From Bin94 sp965215535 (GTDB lineage: Bacteria; Gemmatimonadota; Gemmatimonadetes; Longimicrobiales; Gaopeijiaceae): a stretch of DNA of 64,000 nucleotides. The notes under the pieces were generated by a model. It was not told where the DNA came from. It saw nothing but the letters and a program-made list of their open reading frames with translations, and did not search any database. Position 1 is the stretch's first letter. The number at the start of each line of letters is the position of its first letter. The position numbers and the translations under genes were made by a program. The stretch is taken from positions 2,604,001-2,668,000 of the forward strand of contig OZ244063.1 in assembly GCA_965215535.1 (NCBI GenBank). The letters are read 5' to 3'. This document shows positions 28,789 through 37,669 of this stretch, in pieces.

Positions 28789-29709
28789 ATGCGGGCGTGG
28801 ATTCTCGCAATTCGTCCCCGCACACTCTCGGCGGCGGCGGCGCCGGTTGTGGCCGGAAGCGGATTTGCCCTGGCCGAGGGCGCCTTTCGGGGATTGCCGG
28901 CGCTGGCGGCTCTGATCGGAGCGCTCCTGATCCAGATCGCAACCAATCTGGCGAACGACTACTACGATTTTGTAAAGGGGAGCGACACCGCCGCGCGCCT
29001 GGGTCCGGTGCGGGTCACGCAGGCGGGCCTTCTTTCGCCCCGGGCCGTTGTGCGCGCCATGGTGGCGACGCTGGCTCTGGCGACCCTGGTCGGCGTGTAC
29101 CTGGCCTGGGTGGGGGGCTGGCCGATTCTGGCGATCGGAATCGTCTCCATGGTCATGGGCGTCTGCTATACAGGCGGACCCTATCCGCTGGCCTACCACG
29201 GCCTCGGCGATCTCTTCGTCTTCATCTTCTTCGGACCCGTGGCCACCGCCGCCACCCACTTCGTACAGGCGGGGCACTGGTCGCCGGGCGCAATTCTGGC
29301 CGGGGCGGGACTGGGCGCCCTCAGCACGGCCATCCTTGCCGTCAACAATCTGCGCGACCGCGAAACCGACGACGCTGCGGGGAAGCGCACCCTGGCGGTT
29401 CGCTTCGGCGACCGCTTTGCGGTGACGCAGTACCTTGTCCTGCTCGCGGCGGCGACCCTGGCGTTGCCAATCGGACTCCGGACATTCGGCTGGTCGCCCT
29501 GGACGCTCCTTGCGCTGACCGCCCTGATTCCATCTCTTCCGGCGGCCGGACGGGTGCTCTCGGTGCTGACTCCGGCCGGGGTCGAACCGGATCGGCGCGC
29601 GCTCAATCCGGCGCTGGGAATGACGGCGCGCGGCGTGGCCCTCTATGGTGCGGGGCTGGGGCTGGGCGCGGCGCTGGCAGCTCTTCTTGCGAATGGGGGC
29701 AGTTTGTGA
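28789..29709 (+). CDS. menA: 1,4-dihydroxy-2-naphthoate polyprenyltransferase
   Basis: 306 residues with eight to nine hydrophobic segments. Attaches the polyprenyl tail to dihydroxynaphthoate in the inner membrane. UbiA-superfamily Asp motifs: NLANDYYDFVKGSD and NNLRDRETDDAAGKRTLAVRFG, with RPRTLSAAAAPV at the N-terminus. Lies 130 bp after menB; the spacer shows no clear promoter. The end overlaps or abuts menE depending on its start. Confidence 0.94.
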   Translation: MRAWILAIRPRTLSAAAAPVVAGSGFALAEGAFRGLPALAALIGALLIQIATNLANDYYDFVKGSDTAARLGPVRVTQAGLLSPRAVVRAMVATLALATLVGVYLAWVGGWPILAIGIVSMVMGVCYTGGPYPLAYHGLGDLFVFIFFGPVATAATHFVQAGHWSPGAILAGAGLGALSTAILAVNNLRDRETDDAAGKRTLAVRFGDRFAVTQYLVLLAAATLALPIGLRTFGWSPWTLLALTALIPSLPAAGRVLSVLTPAGVEPDRRALNPALGMTARGVALYGAGLGLGAALAALLANGGSL

Positions 29710-29746
29710 ACAGATACCGCCCGACCGCCTTCAGGGACGGCTGACC

Positions 29747-31252
29747 GTGCCCCCGGCAACACCCGCCGACGATCTGCGCGGATGGGCGGCCCGGGCTCCC
29801 GCCGGCCGTGCGCTGGAGTGGAACGGGGGAAGCGCGACCTGGCGCGAGCTGGATGCGCGCGTCGATGCGGTGGCCGCGCAGTTGGGGGCAGTTGCAGGTG
29901 GGCGCGCCGCGACGATCCAGGCGACCCCGGGCGTGGAGACGATCGTGGCGCTCTTCGGGGTGTGGCGGGCCGGGGGGATTGCGGTTCCCCTGCATGAGCG
30001 TCTGACGCCGCATGAGGTGGAGGCCGCGCGGAGGCTGGTCGATCCGGTGCTCCACCTCGACGATGACGCCCTGCAGCGCGTTGCCCGGGCGGCTCCCCCT
30101 GCGCATGGGTACGCGCGCGGCCCGGCGGTTCCCCAACCGGACCACCCCGCCACCTCGACCCGGAGCTCCTGTTTGGCAGAATTCGAGCCGAAGGCGCCCC
30201 CACCCCCGCCCGAGGCGACCCTTGCCTGTATCCTCACCTCGGGCTCAATGGGCAGTCCCCGCGCCATCGGTCTTGCATACCACAACCTTGCCGCCTCCAC
30301 CGCCGCCGTCGTCTCGCGCCTCTCGCTCTCGGCTGCCGATCGCTGGGGGCTTTGCCTCTCGGTTGGGCATGTGGGCGGTCTTGCGCTCGTTGCGCGCGCC
30401 TGCCTGACCGGCGCTTCGGTCCGCCTCTGGCCCGCCTTCGACCCCGCCGCCGTGGCGGCCGCCATTCTCTCGGGCGACGTCACCCACCTGGCGATCGTTC
30501 CGGTCATGCTGCGCCGCCTTCTACCCCGGCTGCAGAGCGCTCCCATTCCCCCCACACTGCGCTGCATACTGGTTGGAGGCGCCGCCGCCGCCCCCGATCT
30601 CCTGGACGCCGCATTCGAGACCGGGCTCCCCTTGGCCACCACCTGGGGCATGACCGAGACCACCTCGCAGATCGCCACCGCGCCCCCCGCCCTCGCGCGT
30701 CAATATCCCGGAAGCGCAGGTCGCCCACTGCGCGGAATCGAGCTCAGGACCGGCCCGCATGGAGTGCTGCAGATGCGCGGCCCCACCCTGGCCGCCTCGG
30801 TGGTTTCGCGTCCCGGCATGCAGCCGCAGCCCCTGCCGACCGATTCCCGGGGCTGGTTTGCAACCCGCGATCTGGGACGGATCGATGAACGCGGCCTGGT
30901 CTGGATCGAGGGGCGCGCCGATGCGACAATTGTCAGTGGGGGACTGAATGTGAGCCCGGCCGAAGTCGAGCGGGTGATTGCCGAGGTGCCCGGAGTGCGC
31001 GAGGCCGTGGTCTTCGGGGTACCGGACGCCGAGTGGGGCGAGGCGGTCGCGGCAGTCATCGAGGCCGACCCCGGATCGGTGAGCGCCGCCACGGTCGATC
31101 GCCACTGCCGGAACCGCCTCTCGCCGGGACGCCGCCCGATCCGCATGGTGGTGGTGAATGCGCTCGAACGAACCTGGACGGGCAAGGTGATCCGGCCCCG
31201 GGCCCGCGATCTCCTCAGGTCCCGGTCTTCACCGCCTGGAGTGGCTTCATGA
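29747..31252 (+). CDS. menE: o-Succinylbenzoate-CoA ligase
   Basis: 501 residues from GTG 29747; ATG 29693, overlapping menA by 17 nt, is the alternative. An adenylate-forming enzyme that makes o-succinylbenzoyl-CoA for MenB. Motifs: P-loop TSGSMGSPRAIGL (Arg replaces the usual Lys), TTWGMTETTSQ, GWFATRDLG, IEGRADATIVSGGLNVSPAEVE and the C-terminal RTWTGKVIR with the catalytic Lys. A Pro-rich stretch precedes the P-loop. Stop overlaps the tyrS start as ATGA. menC and menH are not in the window. Confidence 0.92.
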   Translation: MPPATPADDLRGWAARAPAGRALEWNGGSATWRELDARVDAVAAQLGAVAGGRAATIQATPGVETIVALFGVWRAGGIAVPLHERLTPHEVEAARRLVDPVLHLDDDALQRVARAAPPAHGYARGPAVPQPDHPATSTRSSCLAEFEPKAPPPPPEATLACILTSGSMGSPRAIGLAYHNLAASTAAVVSRLSLSAADRWGLCLSVGHVGGLALVARACLTGASVRLWPAFDPAAVAAAILSGDVTHLAIVPVMLRRLLPRLQSAPIPPTLRCILVGGAAAAPDLLDAAFETGLPLATTWGMTETTSQIATAPPALARQYPGSAGRPLRGIELRTGPHGVLQMRGPTLAASVVSRPGMQPQPLPTDSRGWFATRDLGRIDERGLVWIEGRADATIVSGGLNVSPAEVERVIAEVPGVREAVVFGVPDAEWGEAVAAVIEADPGSVSAATVDRHCRNRLSPGRRPIRMVVVNALERTWTGKVIRPRARDLLRSRSSPPGVAS

Positions 31253-32517
31253 TCGACGAACTTCGCTGGCGCGGCCTCCTTGCCGACGCAACCGAACACG
31301 CAGCCCCGGCGCTCTCTGCGGGCCGGGTCACCGGCTATATCGGCTTCGATCCCACCGCATCCTCGCTGCATGTCGGGTCGCTCGTTCCCGTCATGGGACT
31401 GGTTCACCTGCAACGCGCCGGCCACTGCCCGATCGCGCTGGTCGGCGGCGGCACCGGCCTGATCGGCGACCCCTCGGGCAAAGCCTCCGAGCGGGCTCTC
31501 CTGACCCGCGTTCAGGCGGAAGAGAATGCAGCCGGAATTCACCGCCAGCTCGAATCCTTCCTCGATTTCGATTCGCGCGTTGCGCCCGCCCGCATGGCCA
31601 ACAATCTGGAGTGGCTGGGCGAACTTCGTCTGGTCGATTTTCTGCGCGACACCGGCAAGCACTTCTCGGTGAATGCCATGTTGCGCAAGGAATCGGTGCG
31701 CCGCCGCATCTCCGACGAGGAATCGGGCATATCCTTTACCGAGTTCAGCTATCAGCTTATGCAGGCATACGACTTCATGGAGCTCAACCGCCGCTACGAC
31801 TGCACCCTGCAAATGGGGGGCAGCGACCAGTGGGGCAACATTACCGCCGGCATTGATCTGGTGCGGCGCATGGGTGGCCCGCGCTGTCACGGCGTTGTCT
31901 TTCCGCTCATCGAATCGGCCCGCGGAGCCAAGTTCGGCAAAACCGAAGAGGGAACCGTCTGGCTGGATCCGGCGCGCACCTCGCCCTACCGCTTCTACCA
32001 GTTCTGGCTCAACACTTCCGACGCCGAAGTCATGCGCTATCTGCACTACTTCACCCTCCTTGAGCGCACCGTGCTGGCAGAGCTGGCCCACGAGGTTGCC
32101 GAGCGACCGCACCAGCGCAAAGCCCAACGCCGACTGGCCGCCGAGGTCACGCGCACCGTCCATGGACATGAGGGCCTGATGGTTGCAGAGAGAGCCAGCC
32201 GGGTGCTCTTCGGGGGAAGCCTGGAGGGGCTGGGGGCCGACGACATCGCAGAGATCTTCGCCGACGTCCCATCGCGGGCGATTGCGCGCCAGACACTTGA
32301 GGCGGGAGTCGAGCTCGCCGTACTGATGGCCGACGCGGGCGCAGCCTCTTCGCGCAGCGAGGCACGGCGACTTCTGCAGGGGGGCGGGGTTCGGGTGAAT
32401 GGCGACCGGGTCACCGAGGTCCGGCACCGGGTCGGAGCAGACGATCTGATCGACAACCGCTACATCGTGGTGCAAATCGGCAGAAAGCGGCATCTGGTGG
32501 TGGAGGCGGGCCCATGA
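31249..32517 (+). CDS. tyrS: Tyrosyl-tRNA synthetase
   Basis: 422 residues. Charges tRNA-Tyr. Class I signatures: PTASSLHVGSLV (HIGH variant), QLMQAYDFMELNRRYDCTLQMGGSDQWGNI (Tyr-binding) and KFGKTEEG (KMSKS variant). The C-terminal S4 RNA-binding domain (about 355-415) contains SSRSEARRLLQGGGVRVNG. Start is set by an ATGA overlap with menE, and its own stop overlaps purE the same way. Translation enzymes inside a quinone/purine run suggest a general growth operon. Confidence 0.96.
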   Translation: MIDELRWRGLLADATEHAAPALSAGRVTGYIGFDPTASSLHVGSLVPVMGLVHLQRAGHCPIALVGGGTGLIGDPSGKASERALLTRVQAEENAAGIHRQLESFLDFDSRVAPARMANNLEWLGELRLVDFLRDTGKHFSVNAMLRKESVRRRISDEESGISFTEFSYQLMQAYDFMELNRRYDCTLQMGGSDQWGNITAGIDLVRRMGGPRCHGVVFPLIESARGAKFGKTEEGTVWLDPARTSPYRFYQFWLNTSDAEVMRYLHYFTLLERTVLAELAHEVAERPHQRKAQRRLAAEVTRTVHGHEGLMVAERASRVLFGGSLEGLGADDIAEIFADVPSRAIARQTLEAGVELAVLMADAGAASSRSEARRLLQGGGVRVNGDRVTEVRHRVGADDLIDNRYIVVQIGRKRHLVVEAGP

Positions 32518-33023
32518 CCCCCCCCAACCCTCTCGTCGCCGTCATCATGGGGTCGCGCAGCGACTGGGAGACGATGCGGCACGCAGCCACGACGCTCTCC
32601 GATCTGGAAATTCCCCATGAGACGCGGGTGGTTTCGGCGCACCGCACCCCCGACCTGCTCTTCGACTTTGCGGCCACCGCCGAGGCGCGGGGGCTGCGGG
32701 CGATCATTGCGGGGGCGGGGGGGGCGGCCCACCTGCCGGGAATGGTGGCCGCGAAGACGGTTCTGCCGGTGCTGGGGGTGCCGGTGCAGTCGCGTGCGCT
32801 CAGAGGGCTCGATTCGCTCCTCTCGATTGTGCAGATGCCGGGGGGCGTGCCGGTGGGCACCCTGGCGATCGGGGTGGCGGGCGCGGTCAATGCGGCGCTT
32901 TTGGCGGGCCGTATTCTGGGGATTTCCGATCGGGCCATTCGCGAGGCCGTGCGAACTCTGACCGATGCGCGCACCCGGACCGTCCTGGCCGATTCCGACC
33001 CGGGCCTCCCCCCTCCGGAATGA
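32514..33023 (+). CDS. purE: N5-carboxyaminoimidazole ribonucleotide mutase
   Basis: 169 residues. Converts N5-CAIR to CAIR in purine synthesis, partner of PurK. Motifs: VIMGSRSDWETM (phosphate binding), VVSAHRTPD (catalytic His) and GAGGAAHLPGMVAAKT. ATGA overlap with tyrS. purK follows after 148 bp. Confidence 0.95.
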   Translation: MTPPNPLVAVIMGSRSDWETMRHAATTLSDLEIPHETRVVSAHRTPDLLFDFAATAEARGLRAIIAGAGGAAHLPGMVAAKTVLPVLGVPVQSRALRGLDSLLSIVQMPGGVPVGTLAIGVAGAVNAALLAGRILGISDRAIREAVRTLTDARTRTVLADSDPGLPPPE

Positions 33024-33171
33024 GCCCGTCGCCGCCGGACGCCTCTTTGCGGGCCCCTGATCGAGCCTCTTCGGAAAGCTGTGAATCAATTCCTGAACCA
33101 ATCCCGCCCGATATCTTCCGCGAATTGCCCGGGCGACCGCAGCCGCAGGACACACACCGGATGCAACCCCA

Positions 33172-34254
33172 ATGAGGATCGGCGTCCTGGGCGGCGGACA
33201 GTTGGGCCGCATGCTGGCGCTCGCGGGGATTCCGCTGGGATACCGCTTCACCTTCCTGGAGCCGGCCCAGGATCCGCCTGCCGGGCGGTTGGGGCGCGTC
33301 ATTGCCGAGAGCTACGGCAGTGCCGGAGGACTGGACCGCCTGGCGGCCGCCTCCGATGTGGTGACCTGCGAGTTCGAGAGCGTTCCCGCTGCGAGTGCGC
33401 GCCGCCTGGCCGCCAAGGTGCCGGTTCTGCCGCCGCCCGGAGCTCTGGAGGTGGCCCAGGATCGTCTGGCCGAGAAGACGATGTTTCGGCAGCTTGGGAT
33501 TGCCACCCCCGCCTTTGCCGCGATCGATCCCCGCACCGGTCCGGAGCCCGCTCTGGCGACGACCGGCCTGCCTGCCATCATCAAGACGCGCCGCTTTGGC
33601 TACGATGGCAAGGGCCAGAGGGTGGTGCGCACCGTTGGCGAAGCGGTGGCGGCCATTCGGGAGTTGGGCGAGGGTCTGATCGCCGAGGCGCTGGTCGCAT
33701 TCGACCGCGAGCTGAGTGTGCTGGCGGCGGCCGGGGCCGGGGGAGACCGCGTCTTTTATCCGCTCGCCGAGAATCATCACCGGGGCGGGATTCTGCGCAT
33801 CAGCCATGCTCCCGCGCCCCAACTGGACCCCGCGCTGCAGAGGGCCGGCGAGGAGATCGCGGCCGGCATTGTGGATCACCTGGATTATACAGGAGTGCTC
33901 GCGGTCGAGCTCTTTCAGTGTGGCGACACCTTGCTGGCCAACGAAATCGCGCCCCGCGTGCACAACTCGGGGCACTGGACCCAGGACGCCGCCGCCGCGA
34001 GCCAGTTCGAGAACCATATCCGCGCCGTGACCGGGATGGCGCTGGCCCCGCCGCAGCTTTCCGGCCCGGCCGCGATGGTCAATCTGATCGGCGCGCTCCC
34101 CGATGTGGCGGCGCTGGCACGGATTCCCGGCGCGCGCATTCACCTCTACGACAAGGCGCCGCGTCCGGGGCGCAAGCTGGGCCATGTCAACCTGATCGGC
34201 GCAGATCGCGCGGCCGTTCTGCGTGGGGTCGATGCCGTGACTGCACTCCTGTAG
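33172..34254 (+). CDS. purK: 5-(Carboxyamino)imidazole ribonucleotide synthase
   Basis: 360 residues. ATP-grasp enzyme making N5-CAIR from AIR, bicarbonate and ATP. Motifs: MRIGVLGGGQLGRML, CEFESVP, IKTRRFGYDGKGQ, FDRELSVLAA, and metal-binding VELFQCGDTLLANEIAPRVHNSGHWT. Length is typical. Completes the PurE/PurK pair; the 148-bp gap to purE shows no terminator. Confidence 0.95.
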   Translation: MRIGVLGGGQLGRMLALAGIPLGYRFTFLEPAQDPPAGRLGRVIAESYGSAGGLDRLAAASDVVTCEFESVPAASARRLAAKVPVLPPPGALEVAQDRLAEKTMFRQLGIATPAFAAIDPRTGPEPALATTGLPAIIKTRRFGYDGKGQRVVRTVGEAVAAIRELGEGLIAEALVAFDRELSVLAAAGAGGDRVFYPLAENHHRGGILRISHAPAPQLDPALQRAGEEIAAGIVDHLDYTGVLAVELFQCGDTLLANEIAPRVHNSGHWTQDAAAASQFENHIRAVTGMALAPPQLSGPAAMVNLIGALPDVAALARIPGARIHLYDKAPRPGRKLGHVNLIGADRAAVLRGVDAVTALL

Positions 34255-34598
34255 GAGGCCGGCGCGGCTGCGGAGCCACTCGCGTGTCGCCTGGCTGTCT
34301 GGCGGGGAGACGGTCGGTGAGGGTTTGCCAAAGCATGTGCCCGGGAACGGCGACTGTACCGGATGCGAGCCCCTGGGCGTTCCGGCGCACGCCGGACAGC
34401 CCCCGCCCGTTCTATATTCAGGATTGGCCAACCGTTCGAGCCCCGAAGGGAGGCCGCGTCAGGGTGCCGACCCTTCCTCCCCCCTTGCCCCCCTAGAGCG
34501 GTTGCCCTGATCTGTACGCCTGCCAGAGGACGATCTGCGACCCCGTTCCATCGGCCGACCGGATTCCCGGTCCCGCCCACACTTCACCCGGAGCTGTC
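34255..34598. other. Intergenic region between purK and greA
   Basis: 344 bp. No gene is supported. GTTCTATATTCAGG near 34410 contains a TATATT -10-like word that might serve greA, but no good -35 lies 16-18 bp upstream. Confidence 0.35.
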
Positions 34599-35081
34599 AT
34601 GTTGGACGAAATCAAGGCCAGGATCTCCGCAGAGGTCGAAGCGCTGACCCGCGAGCTGAACGTTGATCTGCCCGACCGCATTCGCAAGGCGGTGGAGCTG
34701 GGCGATCTGCGCGAGAATGCAGAGTACAAGTCGGCGCTGGAGCGACAGCAGTTCGTTCAGGCGCGCATCGGTCATCTGGCCTGGCGGATGTCGGAGCTGG
34801 CGAAGATCGATGTGGACGACATTCCGGCCGATCGGGTCGGCTTCGGCTCGAAGATCCGGGTCGAGAATCTGGCTCTGGGCACCGAGACCACCTTTACGAT
34901 CGTGGCGGGCGACTATATCGACCTGGAGAAGGGCCACATCTCGCTGGATTCGCCGATCGGGCGCGGACTCATGGGCGCACGCGAGGGCGACGAGGTCACG
35001 GTGCGCCTGCCGGTGGGCGAGCGGAGCTTCCGGGTACTCAAGCTCGAGACGCTGCCGCAGCAGTTGCAGGAGCAAAATTGA
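34599..35081 (+). CDS. greA: Transcription elongation factor GreA
   Basis: 160 residues. Stimulates RNA cleavage by paused RNA polymerase. The N-terminal coiled coil contains the acidic tip GDLRENAEYKSALERQ. The C-terminal FKBP-like domain (about 85-155) shows LGTETTFTIVAGDY and SPIGRGLMGAREGDEVTVRLP. Length is canonical. The IS1595-family element begins 47 bp after its stop. Confidence 0.95.
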   Translation: MLDEIKARISAEVEALTRELNVDLPDRIRKAVELGDLRENAEYKSALERQQFVQARIGHLAWRMSELAKIDVDDIPADRVGFGSKIRVENLALGTETTFTIVAGDYIDLEKGHISLDSPIGRGLMGAREGDEVTVRLPVGERSFRVLKLETLPQQLQEQN

Positions 35082-35120
35082 TGATCTGCAATTTTGGCTG
35101 CTTTTGTATATAAGCCCCCC

Positions 35121-35128
35121 AAACGAAA
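35121..35128. repeat. 8-bp target-site duplication, left copy
   Basis: AAACGAAA directly adjoins the left terminal repeat of the IS1595-family element and is repeated at 37662-37669. Eight bp is the known duplication length for this family. Confidence 0.85.
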
Positions 35129-35154
35129 GGGGATTATAACGATAACTACACACC
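35129..35154 (+). repeat. Left terminal inverted repeat
   Basis: Starts GGGGATTATAACGATAAC and continues to CACACC. It matches the reverse complement of the right end perfectly for 12 bp, then imperfectly (ACTA and CACAC shared). Confidence 0.8.
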
Positions 35155-35844
35155 GAACCGGGACTTGAGAGCTTCATAGACCTGCTCAATTTCGGCCAGA
35201 TCGTCGATGAAGCTATCGAAGTTACGGGCTCGGTCCTCCGCTCGGATGGCGGCCATCCGGTCGTAGTCGATTTCCAGCAACTCGCAGAACTGGCGCCCGG
35301 TCATTGCCTGTTCGAGGCTGATCTTCTTCTTGAAGCCTACCCATATTTCCTCTTGGGTCGCCGCGTTGAATCCGACGACCCGGCCATACGTCTCGAACCA
35401 TTTCAGGGCGTCCGCGTTTTTGCTGAGGAACTGCCGGAGGTTGGCGTGCTCCTTCGCCGATGACTTGGTGTCGAACTCGTGCCCGTCCTTCAACTCGACG
35501 AGGTAGCAGCTCTGTGTATTCCCCTCCCGCTTGAAGACCATGAAGTCGGGCTCGATCCCGTACCCCTGCACCGTCTTCGCCCGCTTGATGACGGCCTTGC
35601 TGGCCAGTAGCACGCCGCGCCCCATGATTTGGCGAGACAGGAATTCGTCCAAGTCGTCGATCTGGCGGTCCTCGGTGTACTGGAGGACCATCTTCTCCAG
35701 TTCCGTCCCGTAGCGGATGATGAGGCTCTGTACGCGGCTGAGGAGGTGGGCCAGTTCCTCGTTTCCGAAACATCGGTAGTACGCGCCGCCTCGGACCTTC
35801 TCCACGGCCTTGCCAGGAACCTGGTCAAACCGGACCATCATCAT
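35146..35844 (-). CDS. Type II restriction endonuclease, PD-(D/E)XK type
   Basis: 232 residues from ATG 35844, which overlaps the methyltransferase stop as ATGA (two more ATGs follow directly). Residues P99-D100 and E117-L-K119 form a canonical PD-x16-ExK nuclease core within GIEPDFMVFKREGN and YLVELKDGHEF. The rest is helical, with an acidic C-terminus (DSFIDDLAEIEQ). The position directly after a methyltransferase on a mobile element supports a restriction role. The recognition site cannot be read from sequence. No stop or frameshift, so it is likely active only if M protects the host. Confidence 0.8.
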   Translation of the reverse strand: MMMVRFDQVPGKAVEKVRGGAYYRCFGNEELAHLLSRVQSLIIRYGTELEKMVLQYTEDRQIDDLDEFLSRQIMGRGVLLASKAVIKRAKTVQGYGIEPDFMVFKREGNTQSCYLVELKDGHEFDTKSSAKEHANLRQFLSKNADALKWFETYGRVVGFNAATQEEIWVGFKKKISLEQAMTGRQFCELLEIDYDRMAAIRAEDRARNFDSFIDDLAEIEQVYEALKSRFGV

Positions 35845-36623
35845 GCGCGAATATCGCAACCGAGAAAATCGCGTCCCGTTTTCGCACAAGCAGAGAGAAC
35901 CGAGAACGACCCAGCGGCGGGATCAATCACCAAGTCACCGGGAGCGGTTACCGCCTCAATCAATCGGGCCTGTAGCCCTACGGGCTTGTTGTGGGGGTGT
36001 GTCTTCTTCGGGATCTTCTCTTGCCAAACGTCCGGGATATTCCGCACCGTCCACACCCCCTTTGCCCGTCGGGGCTCCTTCTGGAGCACCATGCAGAACT
36101 CACTCCGGTGTCGCGTCCGATAACCCAGCCCGATCCGCTCCTTGTCCCATGTTACCATGTCCACCGCGGAAAGCGGGGTCCGGTCGAACCAGTTCTGGAA
36201 ATCGCTACAGAGGTGGAACTTGTCCATCCAGAGGAACAGATGCCCGGAGGGGACAAGCACGCGGGCAATGTCGGCCACGAACTCGACGATGACCGCCTCG
36301 GTCATCTGTGGCAGCTTCACGCGCACAGCGTTCCGGCTGGTGTCCTCGTTGCCGTACCTCATCTTGTCGTAGACCCCCCGGAACTGGGGATCAAAGAAAG
36401 CGACGTTGGCGCAACCGTCCGGTAACTTCTCCAAGAACTCCCGCCCCTCCATGCGGATGCGGAAATTCAGGGGTAGATCGTCGGGTGGGGCCTCGGGGAC
36501 ACTGTCGGGGGTACGTCGAACGTTCGAGAAGACGGAGGTTGTCCGAGCGGGCTGGACAAGGGACCGCGCCAGCCTCTCCGGGGCCATGTCGATCTTCGGG
36601 AGCACCAGCGGCTTCGGGCTCAC
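35841..36623 (-). CDS. DNA methyltransferase, beta class (modification subunit)
   Basis: 260 residues from GTG 36623, overlapping the transposase stop as GTGA. Motif IV is FFDPQF at 77-81 (consensus DPPY/F; Gln replaces the second Pro). Motif I is DPAAGSFSVL at 234-243 near the C-terminus. The order IV-then-I defines the beta class. The N-terminal ~45 residues are Pro/Arg-rich. It should methylate A (N6) or C (N4) at the site cut by the coupled nuclease. Expression depends on translation through the transposase, which links modification to transposon transcription. Confidence 0.82.
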   Translation of the reverse strand: MSPKPLVLPKIDMAPERLARSLVQPARTTSVFSNVRRTPDSVPEAPPDDLPLNFRIRMEGREFLEKLPDGCANVAFFDPQFRGVYDKMRYGNEDTSRNAVRVKLPQMTEAVIVEFVADIARVLVPSGHLFLWMDKFHLCSDFQNWFDRTPLSAVDMVTWDKERIGLGYRTRHRSEFCMVLQKEPRRAKGVWTVRNIPDVWQEKIPKKTHPHNKPVGLQARLIEAVTAPGDLVIDPAAGSFSVLSACAKTGRDFLGCDIRA

Positions 36624-37597
36624 GATACCAACTCCCGATACATGAGTCGCCGCCCGATCATCCGCCGCACCATGTCGTGCATCTGGTCGATGGTGTGCTG
36701 GTCCCGGACATTCTGCCGAGCGGTGAACTCCGCGACGTACCGATGTAGATGCTTGGGGCTCATCCGGTGGTAGGTGCCGATGAATCCCCGCTTGAACATA
36801 GACCAGAGGCTCTCGACCCCGTTGGTGTGGACTGGCGGGCCACTCTCCAGATACCGGACGTATTCAGCGGCCCCGTGCTTGACCGTCTCGTGCGTCCGGC
36901 CCGAGCCCCGGTAGGCTGTCGCGTCATCTGTGAAGAGTACCGCGTCGGGGCTGGCGTGCTCGTCCACGAATCCCTGCAAGGTCTCCCGGTCCGTCCGGTT
37001 GATGACCCGGGCGACCACCTGCTTGGTCTCCCGATCCTTCATCCCCACCACCGCAGTCTTGCCAGCCGGCCCCCGGCCCAATCCCTGCTCCCTCAGTTCC
37101 TTCCGCTTCGCGTTCGACATGTTGGCCCGCTTCCCGCCGACGTACATTTCGTCGACCTCCACCGGGCCACCAAACAGGCCTCCACCGTTCAGGTACGCTT
37201 CCCGGAGCCGATGGGCCATGAACCACGCGGCCTTCTGGCTGAGACCCAGGTCCCGGTGTAGCTTCATGCTGGAGACGCCCTTGAGGCTGGTCGTCCAGAG
37301 GTAGATCGCGTAGGCCCATTTCCGAAGCGGAATCTTCGACCGCTCCAGTACGGTCCCGATCCGAACCGAGAAGTACCGCCGACAGTCGCCGCAGTGCCAC
37401 TTCATCGGCTTCCGGCTGGCGACCTCCCGAATCTTCTCCAGTCCCCCACACCGGGGACAGTGCGGCTCGTCGCCCCACCGCGCCTGCTCGAACCACTTCT
37501 CAGCGGCCCGCTCGTCGGGGAACAGGTTGGCGAGTTCGAGGAGCGAAATCCCTTCCCGGTGGGCTTTTCCGGGGGCCTTGTGGCTTGCTGTCTTCAT
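36620..37597 (-). CDS. IS1595-family (ISXO2-like) transposase
   Basis: 325 residues from ATG 37597, with AAGGAGG six nt upstream. N-terminal helix-turn and zinc ribbon: CPRCGG and CGDCRRYF. The ISXO2-like DDE nuclease core follows: VEVDEMYVGGKR (first Asp), VLFTDDATAY (second Asp) and HTNGVESLWSMFKRGFIGTYH (third acidic region). All catalytic segments are intact, so the element is potentially mobile. The gene starts 64 bp inside the right terminus and is the promoter-proximal gene of the tnp-M-R operon. Confidence 0.92.
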   Translation of the reverse strand: MKTASHKAPGKAHREGISLLELANLFPDERAAEKWFEQARWGDEPHCPRCGGLEKIREVASRKPMKWHCGDCRRYFSVRIGTVLERSKIPLRKWAYAIYLWTTSLKGVSSMKLHRDLGLSQKAAWFMAHRLREAYLNGGGLFGGPVEVDEMYVGGKRANMSNAKRKELREQGLGRGPAGKTAVVGMKDRETKQVVARVINRTDRETLQGFVDEHASPDAVLFTDDATAYRGSGRTHETVKHGAAEYVRYLESGPPVHTNGVESLWSMFKRGFIGTYHRMSPKHLHRYVAEFTARQNVRDQHTIDQMHDMVRRMIGRRLMYRELVS

Positions 37598-37634
37598 GTC
37601 CGCCTCCTTAGCGTGCATTAAAGATAACAGCTTT

Positions 37635-37661
37635 GTGTGTCTAGTAAAGGTTATAATCCCC
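37635..37661 (-). repeat. Right terminal inverted repeat
   Basis: Read on the minus strand it starts GGGGATTATAACCTTTACTA and continues to ACACAC, matching the left end perfectly for 12 bp and partly beyond. It probably includes the -35 region of the transposase promoter. Confidence 0.8.
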
Positions 37662-37669
37662 AAACGAAA
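37662..37669. repeat. 8-bp target-site duplication, right copy
   Basis: AAACGAAA, identical to 35121-35128, directly outside the right terminus. Confidence 0.85.

Larger units (their letters stand above)
35129..37661 (-). mobile_element. Complete IS1595-family element carrying a type II restriction-modification system
   Basis: 2533 bp. The left end begins GGGGATTATAAC (35129-35140) and the right end finishes GTTATAATCCCC (37650-37661), perfect 12-bp inverted termini with weaker pairing continuing to ~26 bp. Both ends are flanked by the same 8 bp, AAACGAAA. All three genes run on the minus strand from the right end: transposase, DNA methyltransferase, restriction endonuclease. tnp/M overlap as GTGA and M/R as ATGA. 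The R stop is only 5 bp from the left terminus. Passenger genes are known in IS1595-family elements; a coupled, complete R-M pair is unusual (recollection). The joined empty site would be an intergenic spacer after greA. Confidence 0.88.
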
